Assembly (NCBI GenBank): GCA_964522095.1
Contig: CAZFSO010000001.1
Location: 30,464-94,463, forward strand
Direction: 5' to 3'
DNA from: UBA6054 sp964522095
GTDB taxonomy: Bacteria > Planctomycetota > Phycisphaerae > Phycisphaerales > UBA1924
DNA length: 64,000 nt
The position numbers were made by a program, and so were the translations under genes. Within the stretch, counting starts at the first letter, position 1. Each line of letters starts with the position of its first letter. Below the pieces are notes generated by a model. The model made no database searches and had not been told where the DNA came from. It saw nothing but the letters and a program-made list of their open reading frames with translations. Shown here piece after piece: positions 6,822 through 16,940 of the stretch.

Positions 6822-7976
6822 ATGCCCACCACCCGCGACTACTACGAGATCCTCGGGGTCGAGCGCACCGCGAGCGCTGACGACATCAAGCGCGCCTACC
6901 GCCGCCTGGCGATGAAGCACCACCCGGACCGCAACCCCGACGACAAGGAGGCGGAGGTCAAGTTCAAGGAGGCCGCCGAGGCCTACGAGGTGCTCTCGGA
7001 CGAGTCCAAGAAGAAGATCTACGACCAGTACGGGCACGAGGGGTTGCGGGGGCGCGGGGCGGCGGGGCACGACTTCAGCCGCATGAACGTCGAGGACATC
7101 TTCTCGATGTTCAACGACATCTTCGGGGGCGGGGGCTTCGGCGGCGGAGGGGCTCGCGGGGCCTCGCGCGGGCCGGCGCGGGGCTACGACCTGGAGACCG
7201 AGGTCACGCTGACGCTCAACGAGGTGCTGACGGGGGCGAGCCGCGACGTCGAGTTCACGCGGATGGACGTGTGCGACACCTGCGCGGGCTCTGGGGCCAA
7301 GCCGGGCACGAAGCCCGAGACCTGCGCGACCTGCGCGGGCCAGGGCAAGGTCCAGCAGGCGGGCCTGGGCGGGATGTTCCGCATGGTCACCGCGTGCCCG
7401 ACCTGCCGCGGGCGGGGCACGATGGTCAAGGAGCGCTGCGGCTCGTGCCACGGGCGGGGGCGCGTGGGACGCAACCGGAAACTCAGCGTCAAGATCCCCG
7501 CGGGCATCCACGACGGGCAGGCCGTGCGCGTGCCGGGCGAGGGCGAGCCGCCCGCGCCGGACCGCTCGCCGACGGGCGAGGGCGTGCGCGGGGACCTGCA
7601 CGTGGTCGTGCGCGTGCGCCACCACGACCTGTTCCAGCGCGACGGCGACCACCTGCTGATGGAGATGCCGATCTCGTTCACGCAGGCGACGCTGGGCGCG
7701 TCGGTCGAGGTGCCGACGCTGGACGGCAAGCGGGCGCTGGAGATCCGGAAGGGCACGCAGTACGGCGACCTGTTCCGGCTGTCCGGGGCGGGCCTGCCCA
7801 ACCTGCGCAGCGGCCAGCGGGGGGACCTGGTCGTGGTCGTCAAGATCGAGACGCCCAAGAAACTCAGCGCAAAGCAGGAGCAGTTGCTGCGCGAGTACGC
7901 CGCGACGGAGGACAAGAACGTGAACCCGGAGTCCGCCGGGTTCTGGAAGAAGATCACCGACCGCCTCGGGGGTTGA
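6822..7976 (+). CDS. dnaJ: Chaperone protein DnaJ
   Basis: 384 aa from the ATG at 6822. DnaJ stimulates DnaK ATPase and delivers unfolded substrates in the cytoplasm. Domains in order: J domain (about 1-70) with the HPD triad in KHHPDRNPDD; Gly/Phe-rich linker (about 85-118, FGGGGFGGGG); zinc-finger region with four Cys pairs (CDTCAGSG, CATCAGQG, CPTCRGRG, CGSCHGRG; about 149-212); then the C-terminal substrate domains. This is a complete type I DnaJ. grpE follows 36 bp downstream; dnaK is not in the window. The long upstream open frame is not used because the J domain must be N-terminal. Confidence 0.96.
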   Translation: MPTTRDYYEILGVERTASADDIKRAYRRLAMKHHPDRNPDDKEAEVKFKEAAEAYEVLSDESKKKIYDQYGHEGLRGRGAAGHDFSRMNVEDIFSMFNDIFGGGGFGGGGARGASRGPARGYDLETEVTLTLNEVLTGASRDVEFTRMDVCDTCAGSGAKPGTKPETCATCAGQGKVQQAGLGGMFRMVTACPTCRGRGTMVKERCGSCHGRGRVGRNRKLSVKIPAGIHDGQAVRVPGEGEPPAPDRSPTGEGVRGDLHVVVRVRHHDLFQRDGDHLLMEMPISFTQATLGASVEVPTLDGKRALEIRKGTQYGDLFRLSGAGLPNLRSGQRGDLVVVVKIETPKKLSAKQEQLLREYAATEDKNVNPESAGFWKKITDRLGG

Positions 7977-8012
7977 GCGGGCAACCGCCACCCCGTGATG
8001 TGAGCAACCACC

Positions 8013-8645
8013 ATGGCCAGCGACACCGAACAGAACGACACGAGGCACGACGCGCCCGAGCGCCCGGACGCGCAGACCCCCGAGACCGACCAGGACGCCG
8101 CCGCCCGGTACGAGACGATCCGCCAACTGGCGGCGTCCGGCGACCTGGAGTTCCCGCCGGAGGCCGACGAGATCGTCGCGGCGCTTCTGGACACCGTCGC
8201 CCAGCGCGACGAGACCCGCGCGCTGCTGCTGCGCACCGCGGCGGACCACCAGAACTTCCAGCGCCGCGCGTCCAACAACGAGCGCGAGGCGCGCGAGATG
8301 GGCGTGCGCGGCGTGGTCACCAGCCTGATCCCGCTGATCGACCAGTTCGAACTGGCCCTGTCGCAGGACCCCGCCAGGGTGCCCGGCGAGTCGCTGCTCG
8401 CGGGCGTGCGCATGATCCACGAGGAGTTCATGCGCGTGCTCGGCGGGTTCGGCGTGGCGCAGATCGCTCCGAAGGTCGGCGACGAGTTCGACCCCGGCGA
8501 CCACGAGGCGATGATGCGCCAGCCCGCCGAGGGGGTCGAGCCCGGGCGCATCTCGATGGTCATGAGCACGGGGTACCGCCTGGGCGACCGCGTGGTGCGC
8601 CCGGCCAAGGTCGGCGTGGCCCCGCCCGCCGAAGGAGACGCGTGA
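8013..8645 (+). CDS. grpE: Nucleotide exchange factor GrpE
   Basis: 210 aa. GrpE releases ADP from DnaK. An acidic, disordered N-terminus (about 1-55) leads into a long alpha-helix (RTAADHQNFQRRASNNEREA region, about 68-90), and the C-terminal beta domain holds the signature region GDEFDPGDHEAMMRQP near 160 and GYRLGDRVVRPAKVGV near 190. Length is typical. Its TGA overlaps the ATG of the next gene (TGATG at 8643-8647), which implies translational coupling with the FmdB-like zinc ribbon. Confidence 0.95.
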   Translation: MASDTEQNDTRHDAPERPDAQTPETDQDAAARYETIRQLAASGDLEFPPEADEIVAALLDTVAQRDETRALLLRTAADHQNFQRRASNNEREAREMGVRGVVTSLIPLIDQFELALSQDPARVPGESLLAGVRMIHEEFMRVLGGFGVAQIAPKVGDEFDPGDHEAMMRQPAEGVEPGRISMVMSTGYRLGDRVVRPAKVGVAPPAEGDA

Positions 8646-8980
8646 TGCCCACCTACGAGTACCGCTGCAGGGGCTGCGGGCACGAGTTCGAGGAGTTCCA
8701 GTCGATCACGGCCGCGCCGTTGAAGAAGTGCCCGTCGTGCGCGAAGTCCCGCCTGGAGCGCCTGATCGGCACCGGCTCGGCGGTGATGTTCAAGGGCGGC
8801 GGGTTCTACGAGACCGACTACCGCAGCGAGTCGTACAAGAAGGCCGCCAAGGCCGACGCGGACGCCGCCAAGCCCAAGGACTCGTCCGATGCCGGCTCGA
8901 AGTCCGCCAAGACGGACAAGAAGCCCGAGCCCAAAGCCAAGCCCGACAAGCCCGCCGCCGGCGCGGCGAAGGGCGCCTGA
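8645..8980 (+). CDS. FmdB-type zinc ribbon protein
   Basis: 111 aa. The N-terminal half is a compact zinc ribbon (MPTYEYRCRGCGHEFEEFQ, then CPSCAKSRLERLIG), with the CxxC pairs at about residues 8-11 and 31-34 and the GGGFYETDY motif at about 52-60; this is the FmdB/CxxC_CxxC_SSSS family of putative regulatory proteins. The last 45 residues are a Lys/Ala/Pro-rich, probably disordered tail. The start codon overlaps the grpE stop, and acpS begins two bases after its own stop, so it is part of the chaperone operon. Molecular role unproven. Confidence 0.88.
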   Translation: MPTYEYRCRGCGHEFEEFQSITAAPLKKCPSCAKSRLERLIGTGSAVMFKGGGFYETDYRSESYKKAAKADADAAKPKDSSDAGSKSAKTDKKPEPKAKPDKPAAGAAKGA

Positions 8981-8982
8981 CG

Positions 8983-9363
8983 GTGGGCGTCCTCGGCCAC
9001 GGGATCGACCTGACCGAGACCGCCCGCATCGGGTCGATGCTGGACGAGCACGCCGAGCGGTTCCTTGAGCGCTGCTTCACGCCGCGCGAGGTCGCCGACG
9101 CCGGCGACGGGCCACGCCGCGTCGAGCACCTGGCGGCCCGCTTCGCCGCGAAGGAGGCAGCGCTGAAGGCGCTGGGCACCGGCTGGTCGCGCGGGGTCGG
9201 CTGGACCGACGTCGAGGTGGTGCGGACGGCGTCCGGGCGCCCGGAGTTGCGCGTGACGGGGCGTGCGGCCGAGATCGCGGCCGAGCGCGGCGTCACCCGG
9301 TGGCACGTCTCTCTGACCCACACGAAGGGCCACGCGGTCGCCTCGGTGATCGCGGAGGGATAG
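8983..9363 (+). CDS. acpS: Holo-[acyl-carrier-protein] synthase
   Basis: 126 aa from a GTG at 8983, two bases after the previous stop. AcpS transfers the 4'-phosphopantetheine arm of CoA onto a serine of acyl carrier protein and so activates it for fatty acid synthesis. Visible motifs: GHGIDLTE with the metal-binding Asp (residues 6-13), RCFTPREV near 30-37, and AARFAAKEAALKALGTG (about 52-68) with the second metal ligand Glu; it ends WHVSLTHTKGHAVASV. Length is that of AcpS-type synthases. The next gene is an acyl ligase, so a lipid-related link is plausible. Confidence 0.94.
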   Translation: MGVLGHGIDLTETARIGSMLDEHAERFLERCFTPREVADAGDGPRRVEHLAARFAAKEAALKALGTGWSRGVGWTDVEVVRTASGRPELRVTGRAAEIAAERGVTRWHVSLTHTKGHAVASVIAEG

Positions 9364-9487
9364 CCTCGGTGCGCGCCGCTGTGGCCGCCCCGCGCAGGGT
9401 CCGGCGGTCCCGGCGGGACTGACGGGAGACGGGCGCAAGGGGATCGGGTCGCGGGGTGTCGGTCGGCTGAACGCACAGGAGGCCCCA

Positions 9488-10978
9488 TTGCTCGGATGGC
9501 ACGCTTTTCGATCGATGGCCCGCAACCTCACGCGGCGGATGATGGTCGACGACCGGCGCGCGTACCGGGGGATCGACCTCTTGATGATCGCCCTGCACGT
9601 CGCGGACCTGGTCCACGAGCGGTCGGCCACGCCGCGGGTGGCGGTGATGCTGCCGACCAGCGGGGCCTTCGCGGGGGTGGCGTCGGGGGTGTGGTTCGCC
9701 GGGCGGCAACTGGTGCCGCTGAACTACCTGCTCAAGGCCGACGAACTCCAGTACGTCATCGACGACTGCGGGGCCGACCTGCTGATCGCCTCGCGCCAGT
9801 TGTGCGAGCACCTGAAGATCACGCCCAAGGCGAAGACGATCGTCTGGATCGAGGACGTCGCGTTCCGGTCGCTGCCGTCTCCCCGCTGGCCCCGGGCGGC
9901 CGGGCCGGACGACGTGGCGGTGGTGCTGTACACCTCCGGCACGAGCGGCCGGCCCAAGGGCGTGATGCTCACGCACGACAACCTCGTCTCGAACGTGCGC
10001 CAGATGCGCCGGTTCGTCCACTTCACGCGCGAAGAGGTGTTCCTCGGCGTGCTGCCGCAGTTCCACAGTTTCGGCCTGACCGCGCTGACGCTCGTGCCCC
10101 TGCTGTCGGGGGCGTGCGGGATCTACCAGGCCAGGTTCACGCCGAAGAAGATCGTCGAGGCCTTCCGCGAGCACCGTCCGACCGTGTTCATGGGCATCCC
10201 GTCGATGTACAACGCGCTGCTGACGGTGAAGGAGGCGACGCGGGACGACTTCCGGTCGCTGCGTATCGCGGTGTGCGGGGGCGAGCCGCTGCCGGCGTCG
10301 GTCGCGGAGGCGTTCGAGGCGCGTTTCGGCGTGCGCATCTCCGAAGGGTTCGGCATGACCGAGACCGCGCCGGTCAGCCACGTGCGCCTGCCGGGCGAGG
10401 ACGCCCCGGGCTCCGTGGGCTGCCCGCTGCCCGGCGTGCGCCAGCGCATCGTCGACACGGAGACCGGGCGCGACCTGCCGCCCGGCGTGGACGGCGAACT
10501 GCGGCTGACCGGCCCGAACGTGATGAAGGGCTACCTGAACCGGCCTGAGGAGACCGCCGCGGCGTTCGACGACGCCGGGTTCCTGCGCACCGGCGACATG
10601 GCCCGGGTCGACGATCGGGGGTTCCTGTGGATCACCGGGCGCATCAAGGAGATGATCATCGTCGGGGGCGAGAACGTCTTCCCGCGCGAGGTGGAGGAGG
10701 TGCTCGACGCGCACCCCGACGTGTACGCCGCGGGAGTGGTCGGCGAGAAGGACGACCTGCGGGGGGAGACCGTCGTGGCGTTCGTGGAGGCCGAGGAGGG
10801 ATGCCAGCCCGACCCCGAGGCGCTGCGGGCCTGGTGCCGCGAGCGTCTGGCCGGTTACAAGGTGCCGCGCCGGGTGATCGTGGTCGACGAACTGCCGCGC
10901 AACCCCACGGGCAAGGTGCTGCGCCGGGCGCTCGCCGAGCGCGTCGAGCGCGAAAGAAATCAGGCCGCGTCCGCCTAA
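9488..10978 (+). CDS. AMP-forming acyl-CoA/acyl-ACP synthetase
   Basis: 496 aa if read from the TTG at 9488. The strong AGGAGG at 9477-9482 sits five bases before the TTG; the alternative ATG at 9515 has no such site. ANL superfamily: phosphate-binding loop TSGTSGRPKGV (about residues 152-162), GFGMTETAPVSH near 290, GDMARVDDRGF and WITGRIKEMIIVGGENVFP (about 365-400), and the C-terminal catalytic lysine region PRNPTGKVLRR. It activates a carboxylic acid with ATP to acyl-AMP and then a thioester; chain length cannot be told from sequence. The AcpS gene just upstream makes an acyl-ACP or CoA role in lipid metabolism likely. Confidence 0.88.
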   Translation: MLGWHAFRSMARNLTRRMMVDDRRAYRGIDLLMIALHVADLVHERSATPRVAVMLPTSGAFAGVASGVWFAGRQLVPLNYLLKADELQYVIDDCGADLLIASRQLCEHLKITPKAKTIVWIEDVAFRSLPSPRWPRAAGPDDVAVVLYTSGTSGRPKGVMLTHDNLVSNVRQMRRFVHFTREEVFLGVLPQFHSFGLTALTLVPLLSGACGIYQARFTPKKIVEAFREHRPTVFMGIPSMYNALLTVKEATRDDFRSLRIAVCGGEPLPASVAEAFEARFGVRISEGFGMTETAPVSHVRLPGEDAPGSVGCPLPGVRQRIVDTETGRDLPPGVDGELRLTGPNVMKGYLNRPEETAAAFDDAGFLRTGDMARVDDRGFLWITGRIKEMIIVGGENVFPREVEEVLDAHPDVYAAGVVGEKDDLRGETVVAFVEAEEGCQPDPEALRAWCRERLAGYKVPRRVIVVDELPRNPTGKVLRRALAERVERERNQAASA

Positions 10979-11073
10979 AGTTCGTCCCTTTCCCGCCCCC
11001 TCCCCCCGCCCGGGGCGCGCCCGCGACACCGCGGGGCGTCGCCGCCCGAGCCCGAACCCGACCGGAGACCGCC

Positions 11074-11718
11074 GTGGAGTTGTACATCGACACCGCCAAC
11101 CTGGACGAGATCAAGCAGGCCCACGATCTGGGGGTGCTCGACGGCGTCACGACGAACCCCTCGCTGATCGCCAAGGAGGGGATCGACTACGGCAAGCGCC
11201 TGGCCGAGATCTGCGAGTTCGTGTCGGGCCCCGTGTCCGCCGAGGTCATCGCGGTCGAGGCCTCGGCCATGATCACCGAGGGCATGGAGCGGGCGAAGAT
11301 CGCCGACAACATCGTGGTCAAACTGCCCAGCACCGTCGACGGGCTGAAGGCCTGCAAGGCGCTCAGCGACGAGGGCATCCGCACGAACATGACGCTGTGC
11401 TTCCAGCCCTTGCAGGCGATGATGGTCGCCAAGGCCGGGGCGTTCCTGGTTTCGCCGTTCATCGGGCGTCTGGACGACATCGGCGAGGACGGCATGGACC
11501 TGATCCAGCGGACCCGCCAGATCTACGACAACTACGGCTACCACACCAAGATCCTGGCCGCCTCGATCCGCCATCCCAAGCACATGCTCGACTGCGCCCT
11601 GATGGGCGCCGACGTGGCGACCGTGCCCCTGTCGGTCATCAAGCAACTCATGAGCCACCCCCTGACCGACATCGGCATCGACAAGTTCCTGGCCGACTAC
11701 AAGAAAGCCTTCGGGTAA
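11074..11718 (+). CDS. tal: Transaldolase / fructose-6-phosphate aldolase-type (TalC subfamily)
   Basis: 214 aa from the GTG at 11074 with a GGAGA site; the usual length for this short class. It starts ELYIDTANLDEIKQA; the TTNPSLIAKEG loop (about 28-38), VVKLPST with the Schiff-base lysine (about 85-91) and SPFIGRLDDIGEDG (about 127-140) are classic. It would move a dihydroxyacetone unit between sugar phosphates in the pentose phosphate pathway; TalC and FSA enzymes cannot be separated by eye. rpe, another pentose phosphate gene, is 20 kb away. Confidence 0.93.
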   Translation: MELYIDTANLDEIKQAHDLGVLDGVTTNPSLIAKEGIDYGKRLAEICEFVSGPVSAEVIAVEASAMITEGMERAKIADNIVVKLPSTVDGLKACKALSDEGIRTNMTLCFQPLQAMMVAKAGAFLVSPFIGRLDDIGEDGMDLIQRTRQIYDNYGYHTKILAASIRHPKHMLDCALMGADVATVPLSVIKQLMSHPLTDIGIDKFLADYKKAFG

Positions 11719-11780
11719 GGCTGGGCCCAAGCGGCCCGGATTGTGACGCGGTTTCCGGCCTTGGGCCGATGGAAGCGGCC

Positions 11781-13619
11781 ATGTGCGGCATCCTCGGCGT
11801 GTTCGGCCAGTCCCGCCCCGTCCGCCTGGACGACCGGGAAGCCGCACGCCTGCGCGACACCATGACGCACCGCGGGCCGGACGGCGCCGGCCTGTGGCGC
11901 TGCCCGTGGGCGGTTCTGGCGCACCGGCGCCTGAGCGTGATCGCCCCCGGCCCGGACGGCCACCAGCCCATGGCCACGCCCGACGGCCGGTACGCCCTGG
12001 TGTACAACGGCGAACTCTACAACGACGACGAACTGCGCCGCGACCTGCGGGCCGCCGGCGTGCGGTTCGCCACCGCGTGCGACACCGAGACGGTCCTGTG
12101 GGCCCTGGCGACCTGGGGCGAGGCGGCAATCGCCCGGTTCCGGGGCATGTTCTCGCTGGGGTTCGTCGACACCGTCGCACGCCGGGTCGTGCTGGCCCGG
12201 GACCCACTGGGGGTCAAGCCGCTGTACGTGGCGCGGGTGTCGGGGGCGGGCGGCGCCCAGGTGGTGTTCGCCAGCGAGCCCGGCGCGGTGCTGGCCCACC
12301 CGGGCATGGCCGTCGAGCCGGACTGGGCGGTCGTGTCGGGCTACCTGACGACGATCCGGCCGACCATGGGACGGCGGACGATGTTCGCCGGCCTGGAGAC
12401 CCTGCTGCCCGGGGAGACCCGGGTGTACGAGGCGGACGGCTCGGCGCGGGTGATCGACGCGTGGCGCGACGCGCCTCGTGGCGTGGCCGACGCGGCGGAC
12501 ACGGCCGGGGTGATCGCCGACGCGGTGCGGAGCCATCTGCGGTCCGACGTGCCGCTGTGCGCGCTGCTGTCCGGCGGGCTGGACTCGGCGGCGGTCGTGT
12601 CGGTCGCTCAGGCGAGCGCCGGGCGGCTGAGGACGTACTGCGCGGGGGCCCGCACGCCGGGGTTTGACGACGACTTCGCGCACGCCGCGGAGATGGCGGG
12701 GGTGCTCGGGACCGAGCACACCGAGGTGGGGGTCACCGGCGCCTCGTTCGCGGCGCGTTGGGCTGAGATCGTCGAGCGCACCGGGATGCCGGTGTCGACC
12801 CCGAACGAGATCGCGATCTACGAGGTGGCCCGGGCGCTGCGGGCGGGCGGGCACGTGGTCACGCTGTCGGGCGAGGGGGCGGACGAGCTGTTCGGCGGCT
12901 ACGGCCCGCCGATGATGCAGGCGGCGGCGCGAGCGGCCTCCTTGGACGGGCGTCCGGACCCGGACGGCGGGCTGTTCCACCTGCTGTCGAACGCGTGGAT
13001 CGCGCCGGACGCCAAGGCGGCCGTGGTACGCGACGGCGTGCTCGCGCGGGCGGGGCACGACGCGGAACTGGTGGAGGCATACCGGGCCGCGTACGAGGAG
13101 GCGAGCGAGGGCGCGCCGGAGGACTCGCCGCTGCAGGCGCACCTGCGGTTCCACCGGCGGATGAACCTGCCGAACCTGCTGCGTCGCCTGGACTCGGCGA
13201 CGATGCTCGCGTCGGTGGAGGGACGCACGCCGTTCGCGGACGCGCGGGTGGCCCGGTTCGCCGAGTCGCTGCCGATGGCGGACAAGTTCGTGCCGGGCGA
13301 TCCGGCCCGCACGAAGGTGGCGTTGCGTGAGGCGTTCCGGTCGTCGCTGCCCGCGTCGGTGGTGGACCGGCCCAAGGCGAGTTTCCCGCTGCCGTTCCAG
13401 GGCTGGATGGACCCCCTGGTCGGGGCGATGCGGGCGTCGGCGTTCGCGCGGGAGGCGTTCACGCCGGAGGCGATTGACGCGGCGTGCGCCGACCCGCAGG
13501 CGGCCTGGGTCATGGCGTGGCCGATGGTCAACGTCGCCGCGTGGGGCGAGCGGTGGTGGGGGTCAGGGGGAGCGGGCACGGTCGCCGAGGTGCTGGCGGC
13601 TGGCGCGGGCGCCCCCTGA
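11781..13619 (+). CDS. asnB: Asparagine synthase (glutamine-hydrolysing)
   Basis: 612 aa. The start is fixed at the ATG at 11781 because the next codon gives the catalytic N-terminal Cys (MCGILGVFG); the ATG at 11769 would bury it. Domain 1 (about 1-190) is the Ntn-type glutaminase with MTHRGPDGAG and LVYNGELYN; domain 2 (about 230-600) is the ATP-dependent synthetase with PP-loop SGGLDSAAV (about 263-271) and GEGADELFGGYG near 365. It makes Asn (or amidates a related carboxylate) from Asp, Gln and ATP. The same family also modifies cell-surface or secondary metabolites, so a non-housekeeping role is possible. It ends 73 bp before a contig end. Confidence 0.92.
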   Translation: MCGILGVFGQSRPVRLDDREAARLRDTMTHRGPDGAGLWRCPWAVLAHRRLSVIAPGPDGHQPMATPDGRYALVYNGELYNDDELRRDLRAAGVRFATACDTETVLWALATWGEAAIARFRGMFSLGFVDTVARRVVLARDPLGVKPLYVARVSGAGGAQVVFASEPGAVLAHPGMAVEPDWAVVSGYLTTIRPTMGRRTMFAGLETLLPGETRVYEADGSARVIDAWRDAPRGVADAADTAGVIADAVRSHLRSDVPLCALLSGGLDSAAVVSVAQASAGRLRTYCAGARTPGFDDDFAHAAEMAGVLGTEHTEVGVTGASFAARWAEIVERTGMPVSTPNEIAIYEVARALRAGGHVVTLSGEGADELFGGYGPPMMQAAARAASLDGRPDPDGGLFHLLSNAWIAPDAKAAVVRDGVLARAGHDAELVEAYRAAYEEASEGAPEDSPLQAHLRFHRRMNLPNLLRRLDSATMLASVEGRTPFADARVARFAESLPMADKFVPGDPARTKVALREAFRSSLPASVVDRPKASFPLPFQGWMDPLVGAMRASAFAREAFTPEAIDAACADPQAAWVMAWPMVNVAAWGERWWGSGGAGTVAEVLAAGAGAP

Positions 13620-13691
13620 TCGGGCGGCGCGGGCGAGGCTTCTTGCTCCGCGTGGTCCCGGATTCATCGTGGTCTCATGCGGCTCGGGCAG

Positions 13692-13901
13692 ACTGTCGGT
13701 GCGGTCGATGGGCGGCCGCCTGACCCCGGAAAGAGCGTCATGCCTCNNNNNNNNNNNNNNNNNNNNNNNNNNNNNNNNNNNNNNNNNNNNNNNNNNNNNN
13801 NNNNNNNNNNNNNNNNNNNNNNNNNNNNNNNNNNNNNNNNNNNNNNACTGTCGGTGCGGTCGATGGGCGGCCGCCTGACCCCGGAAAGAGCGTCATGCCT
13901 C
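13692..13901. other. Scaffold gap: 100 N flanked by an identical 55-bp overlap
   Basis: N runs from 13747 to 13846. The 55 bp before it (13692-13746) and the 55 bp after it (13847-13901) are identical, including the start codon and first codons of the next gene. This fits two contigs overlapping by a 55-mer that a scaffolder joined with an arbitrary gap. The true sequence is probably continuous with one copy and no missing bases. Confidence 0.9.
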
Positions 13902-14239
13902 ACAACATGGACCAATGCATCAAGGACTGCGGCGACTGCGCGGTGATCTGCTCGAAGTGCGCCCCGCACTGCCTGGACATGGGCGGCGAGCACGCGTCGC
14001 GCGAGCACCAGAACGCCATGCATGATTGCGCGGCGATCTGCGGCATGGCCGTGAGTTTCATGGCCCGGGGCTCGGCCCACGCGGCGCAGTTCTGCGGCGT
14101 GTGCGCCGATGTGTGCCGGGCGTGCGCCGAGTCGTGCGGCCGGCTGGCTGAGGGTGACGAGATGATGACCGAGTGCGCCCGGACCTGCGAGCGGTGCGCC
14201 AAATCGTGCGAGGAGATGGCCGGGGCGTCGAGCCGGTGA
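13895..14239 (+). CDS. Cys-rich four-helix bundle copper-binding protein (DUF326/Csp-like)
   Basis: 114 aa with 17 cysteines, most in CxxxC or CxxC spacing along predicted helices (CIKDCGDCAVICSKC at the start, then CADVCRACAESC, then CARTCERCAKSC). This is the pattern of cytosolic copper storage proteins (Csp3/DUF326), where Cys lining a four-helix bundle hold many Cu(I) ions. There is no signal peptide, so it is cytoplasmic. The ATG at 13895 follows GGAAAGAG; the same start is present just before the N gap, which supports contig overlap rather than a second copy. Convergent with aspS three bases away. Confidence 0.88.
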   Translation: MPHNMDQCIKDCGDCAVICSKCAPHCLDMGGEHASREHQNAMHDCAAICGMAVSFMARGSAHAAQFCGVCADVCRACAESCGRLAEGDEMMTECARTCERCAKSCEEMAGASSR

Positions 14240-14242
14240 GCG

Positions 14243-16051
<1,809 letters not shown>

Positions 16052-16163
16052 CGGGGTTCGCCTTCCTGGATCACCGCGGCGGGGCGCTGCTCGGGCGGCG
16101 GCCCTGCCGGGGCGGGGATGGTAGGCGGGAGGCGTCAAAACCCCGTCGGGGCCATGGCCCGGG

Positions 16164-16865
16164 TCACCATGCCAGGGGCTCGCCGTCGAAGTTGAGGAAG
16201 GCGCCGGTGGTGGCGATGGACTGCTTCTCGACGGTGTCGAGGATGGCGGCGGCGGAGGCGTCGGGGGTGAGTTTGGCGTTCGGGCCGCCCATGTCGGTCT
16301 GGACCCAGCCGGGGTGGATGGCGATGCAGGTGACGCCGCGGGCCTTGAGTTCGTTGGCCAGCAGGGCGTGGGCCATGTTCAGGGCGGCCTTGGACGAGTG
16401 GTAGGCGATGTTGCCGGTGCTGGCGCTCTCGACGACGTGGGCGATGCTGCCCATGATGCTCGACACGTGGACGACCGTCTTGCGCTGCGAGGCCTCGACC
16501 AGCGGGAGCAGGGCGCGGGTGACCAGCAGGGGGCCGATCGAGTTGGTCTTCAGGCAGGCGAGGTAGGCGTCGGGGTCGAAGTCGGCCAGGTTCTTGGCGT
16601 CGGCGGGCGAGACGCCGGCGTTGTTGATCAGGACGTCGATCGGTGTGCCGTCCAGGGTCTTGGCGAGCGCCTTGGCGGAGGCGTCCGAGTCAGCGTCCAG
16701 GCGTTCAACGCGGACCGCGCCGGCGGGGCCGGTGACGGCCTTGAGTTCCGCGGCGGCGTCGGGGTTGCGGGCGGTGGCGATGACGCGGTGGCCGCGCCGG
16801 GCGGCTTCACGAGCGAGGGCGAGCCCGACGCCGCGGTTGGCGCCGGTGATGAGGGTGGTGGTCAT
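16164..16865 (-). CDS. Short-chain dehydrogenase/reductase
   Basis: 233 aa from the ATG at 16865, preceded by GGAGGA. Rossmann fold with the cofactor loop TGANRGVG (residues 6-13), the NNAGVSP motif near 87, catalytic Ser in HVSSIMGS (about 135), and Tyr/Lys in YHSSKAALNM (about 153-157). ATARNPDA after beta-2 has an Arg, which hints at NADP(H). It resembles the C-factor/sniffer-like SDR group, but the substrate is unknown. It lies between aspS and a thiolase on the same strand, with a palindromic repeat on its upstream side. Confidence 0.88.
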   Translation of the reverse strand: MTTTLITGANRGVGLALAREAARRGHRVIATARNPDAAAELKAVTGPAGAVRVERLDADSDASAKALAKTLDGTPIDVLINNAGVSPADAKNLADFDPDAYLACLKTNSIGPLLVTRALLPLVEASQRKTVVHVSSIMGSIAHVVESASTGNIAYHSSKAALNMAHALLANELKARGVTCIAIHPGWVQTDMGGPNAKLTPDASAAAILDTVEKQSIATTGAFLNFDGEPLAW

Positions 16866-16879
16866 GGGGTCCTCCGTCG

Positions 16880-16938
16880 GTGGCGCAGGCTGGTGCCTGT
16901 GCATTGATCTGGACACAGGCGGGACGCCTGTGCCACCG
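16880..16938. repeat. Imperfect inverted intergenic repeat (CAGGC/GCCTG family)
   Basis: Arm 16880-16902 (GTGGCGCAGGC-tggt-GCCTGTGC) and arm 16913-16936 (ACACAGGC-gggac-GCCTGTGCCAC) are inverted relative to each other, and each is itself a small hairpin. It fills the gap between the thiolase stop and the SDR start. It belongs to the same structural class as the GACGGGCT repeats but has a different sequence. Confidence 0.75.
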
Positions 16939-16940
16939 GT

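Noticed and set aside
13677..13946. Open frames crossing the N run on both strands
   Set aside because: They exist only because N is translated as X across an assembly gap.
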